Part shown: in pieces, positions 21,378 through 34,353 of the stretch
Position numbering within the stretch: position 1 is the first letter of the stretch
How the letters are laid out: every line of letters starts with the position of its first letter
Assembly (NCBI GenBank): GCA_015680685.1
Contig: MNCI01004504.1
Coordinates: 280,441-344,440, forward strand
Source of the DNA: Gnetum montanum
Lineage: Eukaryota; Streptophyta; Gnetopsida; Gnetales; Gnetaceae
Direction of reading: 5' to 3'
Length of the DNA stretch: 64,000 bases
Made by a program: the position numbers and the translations under genes
The notes under the pieces: model-generated
The model's input: only the letters and a program-made list of their open reading frames with translations
Told to the model about the DNA's origin: nothing
Databases searched by the model: none

Positions 21378-23470
21378 ACTAAATGAAAACTCGTCCTCGA
21401 GTTCCTTACAAAATATTAGGAAGGTATGGGATTATTGACTAATTAACAATTGACGGTGGAATGGGATGACAGACTCAATGTGTCGAGTGACAGATCAATA
21501 AGCATATTACAACATTGTGGTGAACACTCATACATAAATGACATCCAAGCCTTTATTTGGCAGCTTGTAGAGAAAGAGAGAGAAAGAAAATGAAGCGTTT
21601 TGCTACCAATGCTAAGATTGCACCTTCCATTGTTTATCCATAGCCATGCCACTAGACTTGCTTCTTTTGTAAATGCTCTAGTTCCGATCCATCTTGAGTG
21701 CTTCCTCCAAGCCCAATCCATTATTTGTATGATCACCATCTACACACAAAACATAGTCACAAATGAGCAAGGATAGATAAACCACAATGCAGTTGATACC
21801 TTGCTTCGATATGAGGTGCATTGGCTAAGTTGTGGTTATGGCAGAAACTGGTTCAGAGATTTATCATTGGTGACTACCCAAGGTGTAGGGGTTAGGTGAA
21901 TAGTAAAATGGAGAAAACTAAAAAATTTGTGCTACGGCCCCCATGACTAAGAGCAAACCTCCAGTAGCTATAAGATGGAAAAACATGAGGAGCAAGAAAG
22001 ATGAAAAATGTTAATGACAATACCAATAAAATGGATGCCATGGATGGGGATGAAACAAGAAACGATTGATTGCAGGAAATGTTTAAGGAAAAGAAGTTAA
22101 CAATTGCACCAAAAATAAATGCTAGTGGGTCCTCCCCAAAGTAGGCTCATGCCCTTTCTGCCCTGACAAACCCACAAACTAAAGAGTCCATAGGCTCTAG
22201 GAATATCATTTGAAAGTAAGAGTTAAAAAGTTACCCACAAGAGTTCACCAAGGAAAAACAATGCATCAACCTAGAAACAGACTAATGATAGAACCAACAA
22301 TGAGGTGGAAAATGGGAAGAAAGATGGAGAGGAGAGAATGGAATGGAATACTAAGAACAAGGTTGTGTAAAGCCCCTTGTGTATTTCATGGTTAAGATGA
22401 CTAAGTAGAACTTCATCCCAAATCCAAACTCAAACCAACCACATTCAGTGATCTTGCATCAATACACTTGGCCAATCCATCCACTTGAAGCAACAAGAAT
22501 GCTTCCACAAAGAGTCACCACCATTCTAAGGAGATCAAGATGGAGAAATAGGAAGCAAGAAAGGGCCTTAGTTAGAGGGAACCTTTAGGCATGGGTAATA
22601 TGTCTTTCTAGTTCCACAACTAGTGTTTTTAGCCCATATTGCTTTATTATGTTTAAGGGGTGTTCTTTGAGTTCTCACTTTTTCTCCTTTTTTTTTTTTG
22701 CATGATAACCACACCATGTAAAGACTTATTTTTATTCACTCAGCTTCTCGATTTTTGAACAATGTTAGAATGGCAAAAAACCCAAGAAAAAGCATCCAAG
22801 CACCCAAGAGAATGGCTAGCACAAATGCATTGAACCCCCTTGAAGTCACACCCTTTTCATCCTTTGAGTCTTGGTTTGAAAAATATCCAGCCACCAATTC
22901 ATTAAAAGTTTACTTAGAAAAAAGGGACTGTATAGTTCCAAGCCAAAGGAGATCATAGAGTTGTATGGATGAGTGGACGGTATGGACTCATTGCCTATTT
23001 TACCAAAAGAACCATACCTTAATATCAGCATCATAATTCAAAGGTAACAACCAAACATTAGCAATCAATATGATAAAATTCAAACCACCAACATGAGCAC
23101 TTATTGGTTGATGAATAAAAGTAAATCAAGCAATCAAAAAAATAGTAAAAATATGAAGGATGGTGTAAAAAAAAATAAGAAAAGTTGGAAAAATGTGTAA
23201 AACAAAAATTCAAAAAGAACTGAGGGCCTAGAATGGTTACCATAGGTAACCATCTCCCCCACAACTGAGTTGGAAGGAGGAGATTCGAAATAGTGAGCAA
23301 GGTTGTCCCCTAACAGAGGTAGCATGTCTACTTGCTGTCCTAAGCTCATGGAAAGATTTGGTTTGTTGCACGTTGACCAACAGTTTTTTGTCTAGGCTCT
23401 TAGGTTTGTATATTGTCATGGCCCCTGAAGGAAAAGTTGCATAAATAATATAAGGTCCTTCCCATAGTGT
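21378..23470 (-). other. Post-integrase region of the Athila element, no clear ORF
   Basis: About 2.1 kb between integrase and the polypurine tract. It aligns in order with 47490-49480 of the element at 43302, including Phe-rich low-complexity sequence (about 23150-23250), the aaaagggtgtgacttcaagg block, and the second polypurine-like tract. Athila elements often have an env-like gene here, but no frame with a signal peptide and membrane anchor was convincing. Confidence 0.6.
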
Positions 23471-26400
23471 TTAAAATTTAGTACATTGTGGCACATGTGT
23501 GGGATTCCAGTAGAGAACCTTATCTCCCGATTGATATTTAACTTTCCTAATCCTTNNNNNNNNNNNNNNNNNNNNNNNNNNNNNNNNNNNNNNNNNNNNN
23601 NNNNNNNNNNNNNNNNNNNNNNNNNNNNNNNNNNNNNNNNNNNNNNNNNNNNNNNNNNNNNNNNNNNNNNNNNNNNNNNNNNNNNNNNNNNNNNNNNNNN
23701 NNNNNNNNNNNNNNNNNNNNNNNNNNNNNAGTTCTTGTCAATATCTTCATAATCTCCCTGTTGGTGACTTTTTCTTGACCATTCGCTTGGGGGTGGTATG
23801 GTGTAGTCAATTTATGCTCATCCCCTAAGTGTTGCATTAATTTCTGAAAAGTTGCACCTCTAAAGTGGGTACCATTGTCTGAAATAAGTGCACGAGGCAC
23901 ACCAAACCTATTTATGATTTGTTGTTAAATAAATTGTGTAATTGTAGATGATGTACAATCCTTAATAGTAGCTTCTTTGGTCCATTTTGTTAGGTAATCA
24001 ACAACAACAATAATATAAGCTTTTTCATTGGACATTGGTGTAATCAGCCCCATAAAATCAATTCCCCAAATGTCGAAGGGTTCTAATGGTTGAATCCATT
24101 GTTGCGGACCATTCATTCTAGTAGTAATTCCTCCATCACGTTGATAGTGCTCACAAGATTGGACAAAATGATGGGCATCCCGAAATAATGTAGGCCAATA
24201 ATATCCTACAAGTAGGATCTTGATGGTCGTTTGTCTCCTAGCATAATGACCCCCACAAGGACCCTCATGAGCATCTTGGAGAACTCATAGTTGATCTATA
24301 TCGAGAATACACCATCGAACTAAGCCATTGGGACACACTTTGTAAAGTTTCCCATTGATCTCCATAAAGTACTTGGCTTGGTGAAGAAACTGTTATTTCT
24401 TCTTAAGGTTTAAATCTTGTGGTGTTTTTTGGGTGAGCAGATAGGTAAGAATGATACTGTACCATTTTGTCTCTATGGGTAATTGATTATTCACTACACT
24501 AGCAAAGAGAAATTCATCAAGGAAATGATCAAAAAATGGATACTCATCCTCTTTGTTATCCCATCACAACTGAGATAAATGATCAAAAACTACATTCTTG
24601 GTGCCCTTATGATCGATCATCATTAAAGAGAACTCTTGTAAGATTACAAGCCATCGTATGATATAAGGGCTTACCATTGGCTTATTCATGAGGAACCGGA
24701 TTGCACTATGATATGTATGTATATATACTTTATATCCCAATATAGAGTGTCTAAACTTTTCTATTGTAAACACTATAGCCATTAATTCTTTCTCTGTGGT
24801 AGTATAGTTAAGTTGTGCACTAGCAATACTTCTACTTGCATAGTGGATGTAATAAGGACACTTTTGATCATCTAACTATGTAAGTACAACCCCTAAAGCA
24901 TAGTTGGATGTGTTAGTCATGATATGGAATGCTTTGGACCAATCAGGAGCTTGTAGAATGGGTGTTTCTACTAGCTTTTGTTTCAAAGTTTAGAAAGCTA
25001 ATTCGCATTCCATGGTCCACTCAAAAGGTACGTCCTTTTTCATTAATTCCACCAATGATTTGGCAACCTTTGAAAAGTTCTCAATAAATCTCCTATAGTA
25101 GCCAGTATGTCCAAGGAATGATCTAATATCTTTGAGAGTTTCCAGTTGATGAATAATTCCTTGGATAATTTTTATTTTCTCGAGGTCTACCTCTATCCCT
25201 GTGTGTGAGAGTTTGTGCCCTAGTACTATGCCTTCTTGGACCATCAAATGGTTTTTCTACTAGTTGAGCCTCAAATTGGTTTCTACACATATTTTTAACA
25301 CTTGCTCCAACTAGTCCAAGGCTTGATCAAAGTTTTATCCATAAGTGGAGAAGTCGTCCATAAAGACCTCCATGCCATTCCCTATCTGCTGTTGGAATAT
25401 GCTTAGAACTAGTCGTTGAAATGTTGCAGGGGCATTGCATAAGCCAAATGGCATTTGTTTGTATGCGAATGTTTCCCAAGGACTGGTGAATGTAGTCTTG
25501 GCTTGGTCTTCTAGGGCTATTTGTATTTGGTTATATCTGCTATATCCATCTAGAAAATTGTAATAGCAATGCCCTGTGATGGTGTCTAAGACTTGGTCAA
25601 CAAATGGCAATGGAAAGTGATCTTTGAATGTTGCCATATTTAGTAGCCTAAAATCTATGCATAGCCTCCATTTGCCTCCCTTTTTAGGCATAATAACTAA
25701 GGGGCTAACCCATTTACTATTAGCAATGGGGTATATGAACCTAGGCTTGAGAAGCTATTCGATTTCTTCCTTAACTACTTGATTTAGCTTAGGGTTCAAT
25801 AGCCTCTATAGTTGTCTTCAAGGCTTCATGGAGGGGTTAGTGTAAATTCTTTATTGGCATATCCTAGGATCTATTTCAGTTAATTCAGGATATGACTAAG
25901 TGAAGGCTTCCGACCATTTATTTATTACCTTCAACAGTTCTTCTTTTTGTTGAGGAGCAATCTTAGCATTGATAATTATTGATTTTTTTGTTTTTAAGGA
26001 ACGTGTATTCCATACTGGTGGACAATGGTTTCAGCTTGAGGGGCTCTTAAATTTCTCAGGGATTTTCAACTTCTCCCAGTTAACATTTTCAAGGTTAAGA
26101 CTTGGAAGTTGGTGGTGGGCTTGCTCTAATGCATCTATGCTATCAATGTAAGTGCAAGTCAAACCCTCAGTTAGTTCCACGCATATGAGTAAATTGCTTT
26201 CTTGATTAGCTATTAGCCACTAGGTGTCTTCCTATTGTGTGGTTGCTACATACAAGCATATTTGTATGTTAATCACTTGTGCACACTGATTGCATGTAGG
26301 CAATGTTAAACTTTGCACAAACCATGACCTCTGCATGCAATTAGACCCTGTGTCACTGTATGCTATGCATGGAACTTTCTTCTTCTTGATCTTTTTGAAT

Positions 26401-26800
26401 GTATTTTCCTTTGATATTTCTAGGGAAAGATTGTGGATTCCTAGGCATGTGTCAATGGTGCTTAGCCATGCTCTTCCCATTATGATTGGGAAGTCCCCCT
26501 TACCATTGTTCACCTGAATCATTAGGAAGTTAGCTAGGTATGACCACCCACAAACAGTGGTAACAATGTCTTGCACTAGTCTCAATGGGACAGTGATGGA
26601 CTATTCAACCAACTCTAGATGGATGTTGTTTTTTTTAATGGAGGCAGGTTCCAGGCCTTGTACATTTCTTGAGAAATCAAGTTGACACTGGAACCTGAAT
26701 CCAAAAAGCCTTGCACAACACATTTCCATGATTTGTAAGTATATCAGAGGACTCCTAGGATCAAAGAATTTCCTAGGAAGGTGGCTAGCTTTGATCTAAT
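23471..26800 (-). pseudogene. Athila pol: protease, reverse transcriptase, RNase H, integrase
   Basis: Protease region about 26800-26230 (GWSYLANFLMIQVNN, FPIIMGRAWLSTIDT), with a degenerate active site. Reverse transcriptase about 25745-25010 with MPKKGGKWRLCIDFRLLN, FLDGYSRYNQIQIA, MPFGLCNAPATFQR and the catalytic FMDDFSTYG (about 25367). RNase H about 24990-24560, where the usual CDASD start reads TNTSN, so the first catalytic Asp is now Asn, with TTTEKELMAIV retained. Integrase zinc region about 24290-24130 (HEGPCGGHY; its last Cys is now Tyr), core with WGIDFMG, SDNGTHF and the Glu of GQEKVTNREI. The frame is nearly continuous, with scattered TAG/TAA/TGA stops, so it needs few repairs but is not intact. 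The integrase end runs into assembly Ns. Confidence 0.9.
23556..23729. other. Assembly gap (174 Ns) in the integrase
   Basis: A run of N lies inside the Athila integrase just after the catalytic Glu block. The element length and the integrase C-terminus are therefore uncertain. Confidence 0.99.
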
Positions 26801-27449
26801 CGATGACGACATGTGTTAGCATAACCGTATGTGTTGAGTGCGGTGGTTGAGTTGAAGGAGGTTCCAAAGTTTTGATTGATACCGAGGCATCTAAGGAATC
26901 AGCTGCTTGTGATTACGAGGGCTTGGTTGGTCTGTTGATTCTAAAGAAAGGTCTTTTCTTCATGTGGTTGTTGGAACGAATAGTAGGTTAAGAGTTAACA
27001 GCCCTCATGGTGTTACGTTGCTGCAGTTGGGTAGGGATTTCACCTTGCATCGTGGGAGTAGGTGGTAGTGGAGCTATTGGTTGAAGAGATGAAATTGGAT
27101 GAAAAGGATGATATGCTTATAGAATATTTCCTCTAGAAGAGGGAGTCCCATAATACTTGTGGGCTTGGTAGTGAGGTTGAGGAGTGACATGACTGGTAGA
27201 GTCACGTGGGGAGATTGGCTGCTGCACATGATATCCATACAGGTCAAGTTGCCAGTAAGGATACTGTTGCCTTGGTGGTGGCATTCCTCATGATTGTAGG
27301 TGCTACCACTATTGATATTTCTCAATCAGTTGTGGTGGAGTTTCACTAGGATAATATGTTAAGGGTTGGTGGAACTGCCTTGGGTTACCTTGAGGATAAG
27401 GTAACCTTTTGGGTGTTTGCCTTTTGTTTAATCATGGACTGAGTGCATA

Positions 27450-29342
27450 CACCATAGAATCCTACAGATGTGAGATTATAGGGCAACATCCCTTAGGATG
27501 GTCATATTGACATATCTCACATTCACTATCATTGTCTATTTCCAAATCCACAACCTCTTCAATGATGGCAACTTTTCCCTTATCCTTGCTACGTGCATGT
27601 TCAGCCTCTTTATTTTTTCTTTTATCACTACCTTACTCTTTAGAATCCTCTACTATTTTAAGAACAATTTGAAATCTATTGTCTAAGGAATCCCACATTG
27701 GTCTACCTCTGCTGAAACTTCTGATGTCATCTTTTGGATAGGCAAAGTTTTCCTATTCACCATCTCTTTGAGTGGTGACTCTTCTTCATCCTCACAAAAT
27801 CTTGCTCCCCTCTTCCAAAGGGAAGGATCTCAGTTATACTCTTTCACACTTTCTCTCTTCTGTAGCTCACCTTCTTCCTTATGAACTTGCTCTAATAGTC
27901 TTTGAATTTGATGGAACCTAAGCTTGGATAGTCTCCCTTGGGCATAAGTCCCAGGGTTTCTTCTCATTTCATGCCTAAGCCCATCTACGAGATGGCGCAG
28001 TTGATCCCTTTGCGAATAACCATGGCCAAGAAAATGATGTAACAATGCATTATATCAACCCATGGTAGCATCCAAGGGTTCATGTCCTCTTTGGTTCCAG
28101 CCTTGGATTTGCTTTCACAAGTTAGACACTCGGGAATACGTTTGGTACCTTGTCATTAAATAGTTCTAACATCGTACTTCACCTACGAATGGATTTTGGT
28201 TCTAAAGACTGGTACTAGCTTTTTGCTTCTTTAACTAATGTCCATGGGAACAACTTAATTTTTTTCCATTTGTTCTCTATGTTCTGAGAGGCACATGCAT
28301 CATGGAATGCTTGTAAGTGATTCTGAGGATTAGTGTTGTACCCCCCTTCAAATCGTGGAATATTTTTCATATCTAATCTCTTGATCCTACTATCTTTCTG
28401 ACGCCTTGTTGGAATTCTAATAGCCTTAGTTATGTCCAACATACTTCGAGTAGCGAGTAGGGGCTCATCGTGATCACCTTTTCCATGGTGTCTATGATGC
28501 CTACGTTGTTCCCTACTCTCCCTTTTTCTATGTCATGACTCTCTAGAGTGCCCTCATCCCCTTTCCTGGTTGTTTCACCTATGACTTTCACTTTGCCTAC
28601 CTTTATCCCCATGGTATTTTTCCTTATGACTACATTTGGATACTAAAGGAGAGGATGAAGGTGAAGAAGAAAGAGAACTGTCACCATGACGGTGTCTGCT
28701 ACCTTCTATTTGGTGGTCACTACCTCGATCGTGATTGCGATAAGAATGTCCACCTTTATCATGTGTCTGGGTCCCTTTTTTGGACCCTTTATACCCATGG
28801 GTATCAAAACCTGGGTTATGAATAGTGGAATGAAGGTTCTGATACACAACCCCTTGGCCAAAGTCAAGGGGAGGAACATCATTGTGTGGGTGACTGCCTG
28901 AGGTAGGTTCACTACCCTCATTTTCACTTAAGACATGTGGGACATCCTGGGACCAACTACCCTTCAAAGACTTATGATTTCTCTCCTATTGCAAGTTCCT
29001 TTGATGTTGTGCCTCTATGGGATGGTATTCTCTCAAGTCATGGTCTTGCACAACGTATTCTGTTTGTAAGTGCGGCATGCCAATTCGTGTGAGAGCACAA
29101 AGAAGCATGCTCAAGACTGAACGATTGGGAGGTAACACTATGTTACCTTCTAAGTCTTACCAATGTAGTTGTTTGTCTTGATGAAGGATAAAGGTGAAGT
29201 CTGGTATATACTCATTGAGATGAATATATACCACTCGAACTTGTGGAGGGACTGGCGGATCAACGTCATGTGTATTACGCCACTAACTATTTTCTATTTC
29301 AGACCTAGGTGGTGAGGCGCTTTCGTATGAAGAAGGAGACAT
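27450..29342 (-). pseudogene. Athila gag
   Basis: The start codon at 29342 follows the primer site by about 120 bases (MSPSSYESASPPRS). Next come an N-terminal block with VVYIHLNEYIPDFTFILHQD (about 29240-29170) and a basic Ser/His/Arg-rich linker (28970-28570). The capsid follows (about 28440-27850) with IPRFEGGYNTNPQNHLQAFHD, matching the retrotransposon gag fold, then a charged helix region ending near 27830. An atypical zinc motif CEICQYDHPKGCCP (CX2CX3HX3C) is near 27520-27480. A Pro/Gln-rich tail leads into protease. In-frame stops and at least one frameshift are present. It is collinear with the gag at 44211 and the older one at 35745. Confidence 0.85.
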
Positions 29343-29460
29343 ACTTGTGTGTCCAGTGTGCAATGTATTCTTGTTTATTATTTTCCCAATCAACCCTAAG
29401 GGTTTGTTCCAACAATGTGAATGATTTCCTATGTTCTATTTAGTGCACAAACAACTAAGT

Positions 29461-29477
29461 CACTGGCAACGGTGCTA
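29461..29477 (-). promoter_or_regulatory. tRNA-Asp type primer-binding site
   Basis: Read on the minus strand, TAGCACCGTTGCCAGTG lies one base after the 5' LTR end and matches the plant tRNA-Asp site TGGCGCCGTTGCCGGGG with a few mostly transition differences. Confidence 0.75.
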
Positions 29478-29478
29478 A

Positions 29479-30386
29479 TGATGAGCGGCGAGGTACCCCT
29501 ATGCTCAACCATACGAATACAAGCATTGCATGCACAATCAAGTTGACTTCCAAGGACTAAGTGCTTATGCACCCTTGTGGAACAAGAATGGGTTGGTTGA
29601 TCATTATTTTCCTAGGCTTACCTGTATGTCATGATTGTATGATTAAGTAAGCTTGAGGCATATGATTTTTATAGCTTTTATGTGTTTATGTCCTATGGTA
29701 GTAGGGAAGGAGAGAGGTAACTAAGTTCCTAATTTAACTTAACTACTCATTAACTAAGTTCTAACTAATTCTAACACTAACATCCATTCCCACTTGTCGT
29801 ACACATCCTGAACCAGTGCAACATTGCTGGGATTACCAAACGCTAATTGTTACTAGGTTACCAAGCATTAAACACATGTTTGAAGTGGTCACGCTTGTGT
29901 AATTTAATGATTTGCTTAACTGATCAAAATGAATTGCTGTGCTAATAACATAAATGTAAAGTGCATAAAATAAAATAAATGCATAAGAAAATAAAATAAA
30001 ATAAATGCGTAATAAAACAAATCTCAAGTGCTATAAGGATGAATCAAAGAGCTCATCTTTATTTTCGTACAAAAGGTGTGCTTAGGTACACAATGCTTAA
30101 ATAAAGATCTATCCACACTTAGACCTCTGGCTATGGGCACTTGGAAAATACTCTAACTTTCAAACAGACTATAAGAGTTTTGCTACTTGATTGCTAAAAG
30201 GCTTTCTTTCAATTGTGCACCTAGGTACTATATTTATAGGCTTGGGAGCAACTACTCTAATAATTAGAGTAACCACTCTAATAATTAGAATAAACCGCTA
30301 GACTAACTACTCTAATAATTAGAATAAACTGCTAGAGTAACTACTCTAATAATTATAATAAACCACTAGAGTAATTGCTCTCATCA
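29479..30386 (-). repeat. 5' LTR of the Athila element (908 bp)
   Basis: TGATGAGAGC start at 30386 and CGCCGCTCATCA end at 29479 on the minus strand. It carries about three 34-bp U3 units (near 30250-30380). It is 20 bp shorter than its partner, largely from fewer U3 units, and shows many C/T and G/A differences from it, so the insertion is old. Confidence 0.93.
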
Positions 30387-30391
30387 CATAG
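30387..30391. repeat. Target site duplication CATAG (right copy)
   Basis: Identical to 20435-20439. After it the interrupted chromovirus frame continues. Confidence 0.9.
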
Positions 30392-31272
30392 GAATGATAA
30401 ATCTAATGTTTTTTTTGATGCTTTATTTATAATTCAAATTGTACATTTTAACATTGAGGTAAATGGTTTTGACTCATTTGCTAATGTGTATCCTAATGAT
30501 ATTGATTTTAAGGATGTATGTAGAGATTTGAATTCTTTATTATTAGAAATGGCTAACAAATGGAAGGCTTACCATTTCTAGTGTGGTGATCTTTTCAAGT
30601 ATGATAAAGTTAATGTTCTCAAATGTGATTTCAAGTTAAAGAATATTGAGGAAAAATACAATATGGTTGGACATATAGATAAGATAAAAACATTGGAATT
30701 TGTGTGAAAAAATAATTTTGGAAAGGCATGTATAGAGATGTCATTAAATATATTAAGGAATGTTATTTTTTTTTAAAAGTTCAAGAGTGAGAAAGGTATT
30801 GAAAAACACTATATACCATTTTCAATTCCAAATGCTCCTTGGGAAAGTATTTCTTTAGAATTTGTTTATGGCATTCCAAGAATAAGATTTTTTCATGGTT
30901 CTATCTTTCTTATGGCAAATAGGCTTACAAAGATGACTAATTTTGTCCATGTAGAGGGAGTAGTAATGCTTCTCATGTTACTCATTCATTCTTTTAGCAT
31001 GTTGTTAAGCTTCATGACATTTCACTGAACATTCTTAGTGATAGGAATGTTAAGTTTACAAGTCATTTTTGAAGGTTTGGAAATTGTTGGGAACTAAGTT
31101 ATCTCTCTCTATAGTTTATCATCCTTAAATATATGCGAAAATTGAGGTTGTTAAATAGATATTTGATAAATATTATTAGATGCTTATGTAAAGGTTAACC
31201 TTAAAGATCTGAGAATATGTTGAATCATGTTGAATTTCCATACAATAATGCTTTTAATACCAATATTGGTAA
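30392..31272 (+). pseudogene. RNase H end and integrase of the interrupted chromovirus
   Basis: Starts NDKSNVFFDAL, the end of RNase H (family xNVVADALS). The integrase follows: APWESISLEFVYGIPR (about 30834) with the first acidic position changed from Asp to Glu, FLMANRLTKMTNFVH (about 30908) and the IxSDRxxKFxSHF block around 31030 in a shifted frame. A relic of the YHPQTDGQTEVVN helix is near 31110-31150. The PWExISMDFVxGLPR pattern is typical of plant chromoviruses. The frame ends at FPYNNAFNTNIG, where an LTR-like unit begins at 31273, so the element was interrupted a second time. Confidence 0.75.
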
Positions 31273-34200
31273 TGTAGCATCCCAATTCTAGATACCCCTT
31301 ATTAGATAATATGTCCTATGGTTTGAACCGTTGATGTATAGTATAACTAACCCATGTTTTATGTTGATACTTTGTATAAAACCCAAGTGCAAGATACCTC
31401 ATTTTGGTTGCTATGCTTTGTGACTCAAATCCTTGATGTGTTATTTGTCTAACTGTTACTCTTTATTTGTACTTCTTCTTTGGTTGTGCCTTGGTGTTCT
31501 TTGATAATTATATATATTCTTTGATTTATTAAATTAATTGAACCTTGCTTGTAATTATACCTTAAGGTTTGTTTTTGCATATGCCTTGCTTTTACCCTTT
31601 TTATTTAATCATTTTATCATTATTATTATTTTTCCTTAGCTTTTGTGCTATGAAATTACCTTTATTAGATGTATGTAATATCTTAACTTATTTTACTTTA
31701 CCATTTTAATATTAGTTAGATAGTTGGACTTTAGTGTGTTTGTACTTTTGGTTTCATTTTATATGTACCTTACTCTTTATGTATATTTGGTATTCTATTT
31801 GTTTTATTTCATTTCACATTTTTGTAATTACATAGTTGAGCTATGTACTTTGTAACTACCTTTGTAAAATTTTTTGGTATTTTAACTTATTTTACTTTTA
31901 TTTTAATTGAAATGCTTGGATGATATGTAATTGGACTATGTACTTTATAAATACATTGGCATGATGTTATTGGTATTTTAATTATTTTAATTTATCTTAT
32001 TTTAATCTCATGTTTCTTGCATGATTAATCTATGTGTTTTGCATTTACCTTTTTGGATGCATGTGATATTCATATATGTATTAACCTATTTTGTTGAAGT
32101 TTAGAGTAAGAAGATATAAAGTACTTGATGGATCAGTAACACATGGAATTCTACACTAAGCATGTGGTATGCTTGGGTGTGCTATATGCATAACATGTTT
32201 TGTAATTGTTTAACATTAATTGATTTAGTAGTATTTGTTTAGTATTTTATTTTTAGAGTGGTGGCATGAGGTAGTACCCTAGTTGGCTACGTTTAGATTT
32301 ATACCTTAGACCAGTGTTAGCTTTTGGTGTTAACATAGCTATTAGTTAGTATTCAAGGTACCGATGTTGGCATATAGATTCTTTTTAGAAATAATATTTA
32401 TTTTAATTTTAGAAAATTTTGGTTAATTTTATTTTCCTTTTAGTTTTAGTCTTTCCATGAAAAATTACCCACTTACTTTGACATTAGCATGCCATTGTGA
32501 GTATATATACAAGGCAACCCTTCCATTAGAAATTATCCATTACTTTGCCAATATCTGGAATATAAAGTTAGAGGAGGAAACTATATTGAATAAGAAAGCA
32601 ACCTCATGCAAGTCAATACATCCAATTGTATCTATGTAAGAGTTTCCATTTTAGATCTTACTTAGATTTAATATTTGATATTTGCCCTTGATCTAGGGTT
32701 TAGAACCAATTTTAGGGAATTGTAGCTACGCAAGGGTTCAAATTAGACATTTAGGAGATCTTAGCCATGTGTGGGTTTTTGTCATTAGCACTTTTAGTTA
32801 GTGAGAATAATTTATTATAATTCTCTTCGTTTGGATCTTTGAAATACTCAGTTATGTGAAAATTCGATTTGCTTTGTTCAAAAACTATTTGGAAAAAATA
32901 TTTAGGGATTTTTCCTTATTAGATTTTATTTTTTAGTACTTTTGGATTTCTTTTTAATAAATAATAAATCTGGCATAAGAATGAATTTTAATTTTAGCTA
33001 AGCAATTTAATCACATTTCTACATCATCCAAGTTTTTGGATTTGATTTGATAACATTTGCTTTGTTATTTGAAGTACCATTTGGTAAAGTTTGATTTTTG
33101 GTTTGTGAAGCTATCATAAGAGAAGTTTATTAGTTGGTTTTAAAGGAATCTTGAGATGTTATTAAATCCTTTACTATCTATAATAGTGAAGTTCATGCTT
33201 TTTTATCTTTAACAATGTGGTATTAGAGAGGGAATAATGTAGAAGATAGTGGGCTTATCATCTTGGTGAATGATAGAAATCAAGACATTACTAGTAGCTA
33301 ACTTTGGTACTAGATTTTAGGAACATTTAATAAGTATAGCTGACATATTTTGTTTGGTTTTACATTTTGATAAATTCATTTTAGGTACCAAAAGTATAGA
33401 TCTCAACATTTACATTTTGGAAACTAAGAGTAGATGTTAGCTTCCACAAATTGATGTTTGGGTGGTGGTGAAATTTCACTTGGATATCTTAGCCAGATGA
33501 TATGATCTATTTCATGTTTGATTATTTACCTATTTAGTACTAACTCTTTGGATGTAGAAACCCATGTGCATGACTATCTAGCTACTCGATGCCTAATTCT
33601 TAAACCCTTGAGGCACTATTTATAGTATAGTTTGCCTACTTAGTTTGTCGACTGACTTCCCCATTTGTTTTTACCTCCTAGGTGTTATAGGGGTTAACTT
33701 AAGAAGTAGTTAGAGAAGTTGGAGTTAGAATAGTATTTTATTTGTGTTGGCTATGCAATGTATTTTTATGAGATTATAATGTTCATATGATGTTTATACT
33801 TTATAATTTGTGTGCCCTATAGTTGGTAGTGTGTACTTTGTACTTTTCGATTTTTTATGTAGACCTAACTTTTTTTCATTTATTTGAGTTGGTCATATTA
33901 ATTTTAGATTTTTGCTTGGATAATATTTTTTATTGTTAGTGGCTCAATGCCTTGACTACATTGTTAATATCTATTGGATTATTCCATTATTGTAATTTTA
34001 TCTAGACATTTTATGTTTTGGCCTAGGCATTAGGTGACTCAAATTATTATTAGTAAACATGTTAGGTTTTGTATGTAAGGGGATATTGGTATTGCTTTTT
34101 GAATATTTAAATTTATTCTTTTGCAAGTTTTGGTTTTTATTTATTCTATATTTTGTGCTCCTTTATGCATGTTTATTTTCAGATGCCTATTACTTGTAAA

Positions 34201-34353
34201 TTTTTATTAGTCTACTTTAATTTTTATTATATTGTATTTTATTTTATATCTAATATCTTGTTAGCTTAAACCTAGGTTAGCCAAGTATTATAAGTTGGTA
34301 TCAAAGTTGAATGTTTGATAAGAGTTCTCAAAATGTGAAGTTGGGATGCTACT
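31273..34353 (+). repeat. LTR-like unit, 3.1 kb, inserted in the chromovirus integrase
   Basis: Starts TGTAGCATCCCAATTC inside the integrase relic. Near the right end GAAGTTGGGATGCTAC (34337-34352) is an inverted copy of the start (12 of 12 core bases). A tRNA-Met type primer site TGGTATCAAAG lies at about 34294, so a 5' LTR of about 3.0 kb ending near 34290 is the other reading. No 3' partner or target duplication was found. The inside is AT-rich and non-coding. Confidence 0.5.

Larger units (their letters stand above)
20440..30386 (-). mobile_element. Complete Athila-type Ty3/gypsy LTR retrotransposon, minus strand
   Basis: A 9.95 kb element with both LTRs (TGATGAG...CTCATCA ends), a 5-bp duplication CATAG, a tRNA-Asp type primer site, gag, protease, reverse transcriptase, RNase H and integrase in Ty3/gypsy order, and a polypurine tract. 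The FMDDFSxYG active-site box and the tRNA-Asp primer are hallmarks of the Athila lineage. Gag and pol are almost continuous frames with occasional stops, so this is the best preserved element of the window, though not functional. It lies inside the RNase H of an older chromovirus. About 2 kb between integrase and the polypurine tract shows no clear env-like frame. A gap of Ns falls in the integrase. Confidence 0.93.

Noticed and set aside
21378-23470. env-like gene after the Athila integrase
   Set aside because: No frame with a signal peptide, glycosylation sites and a membrane anchor could be supported; visible frames are short and low-complexity.
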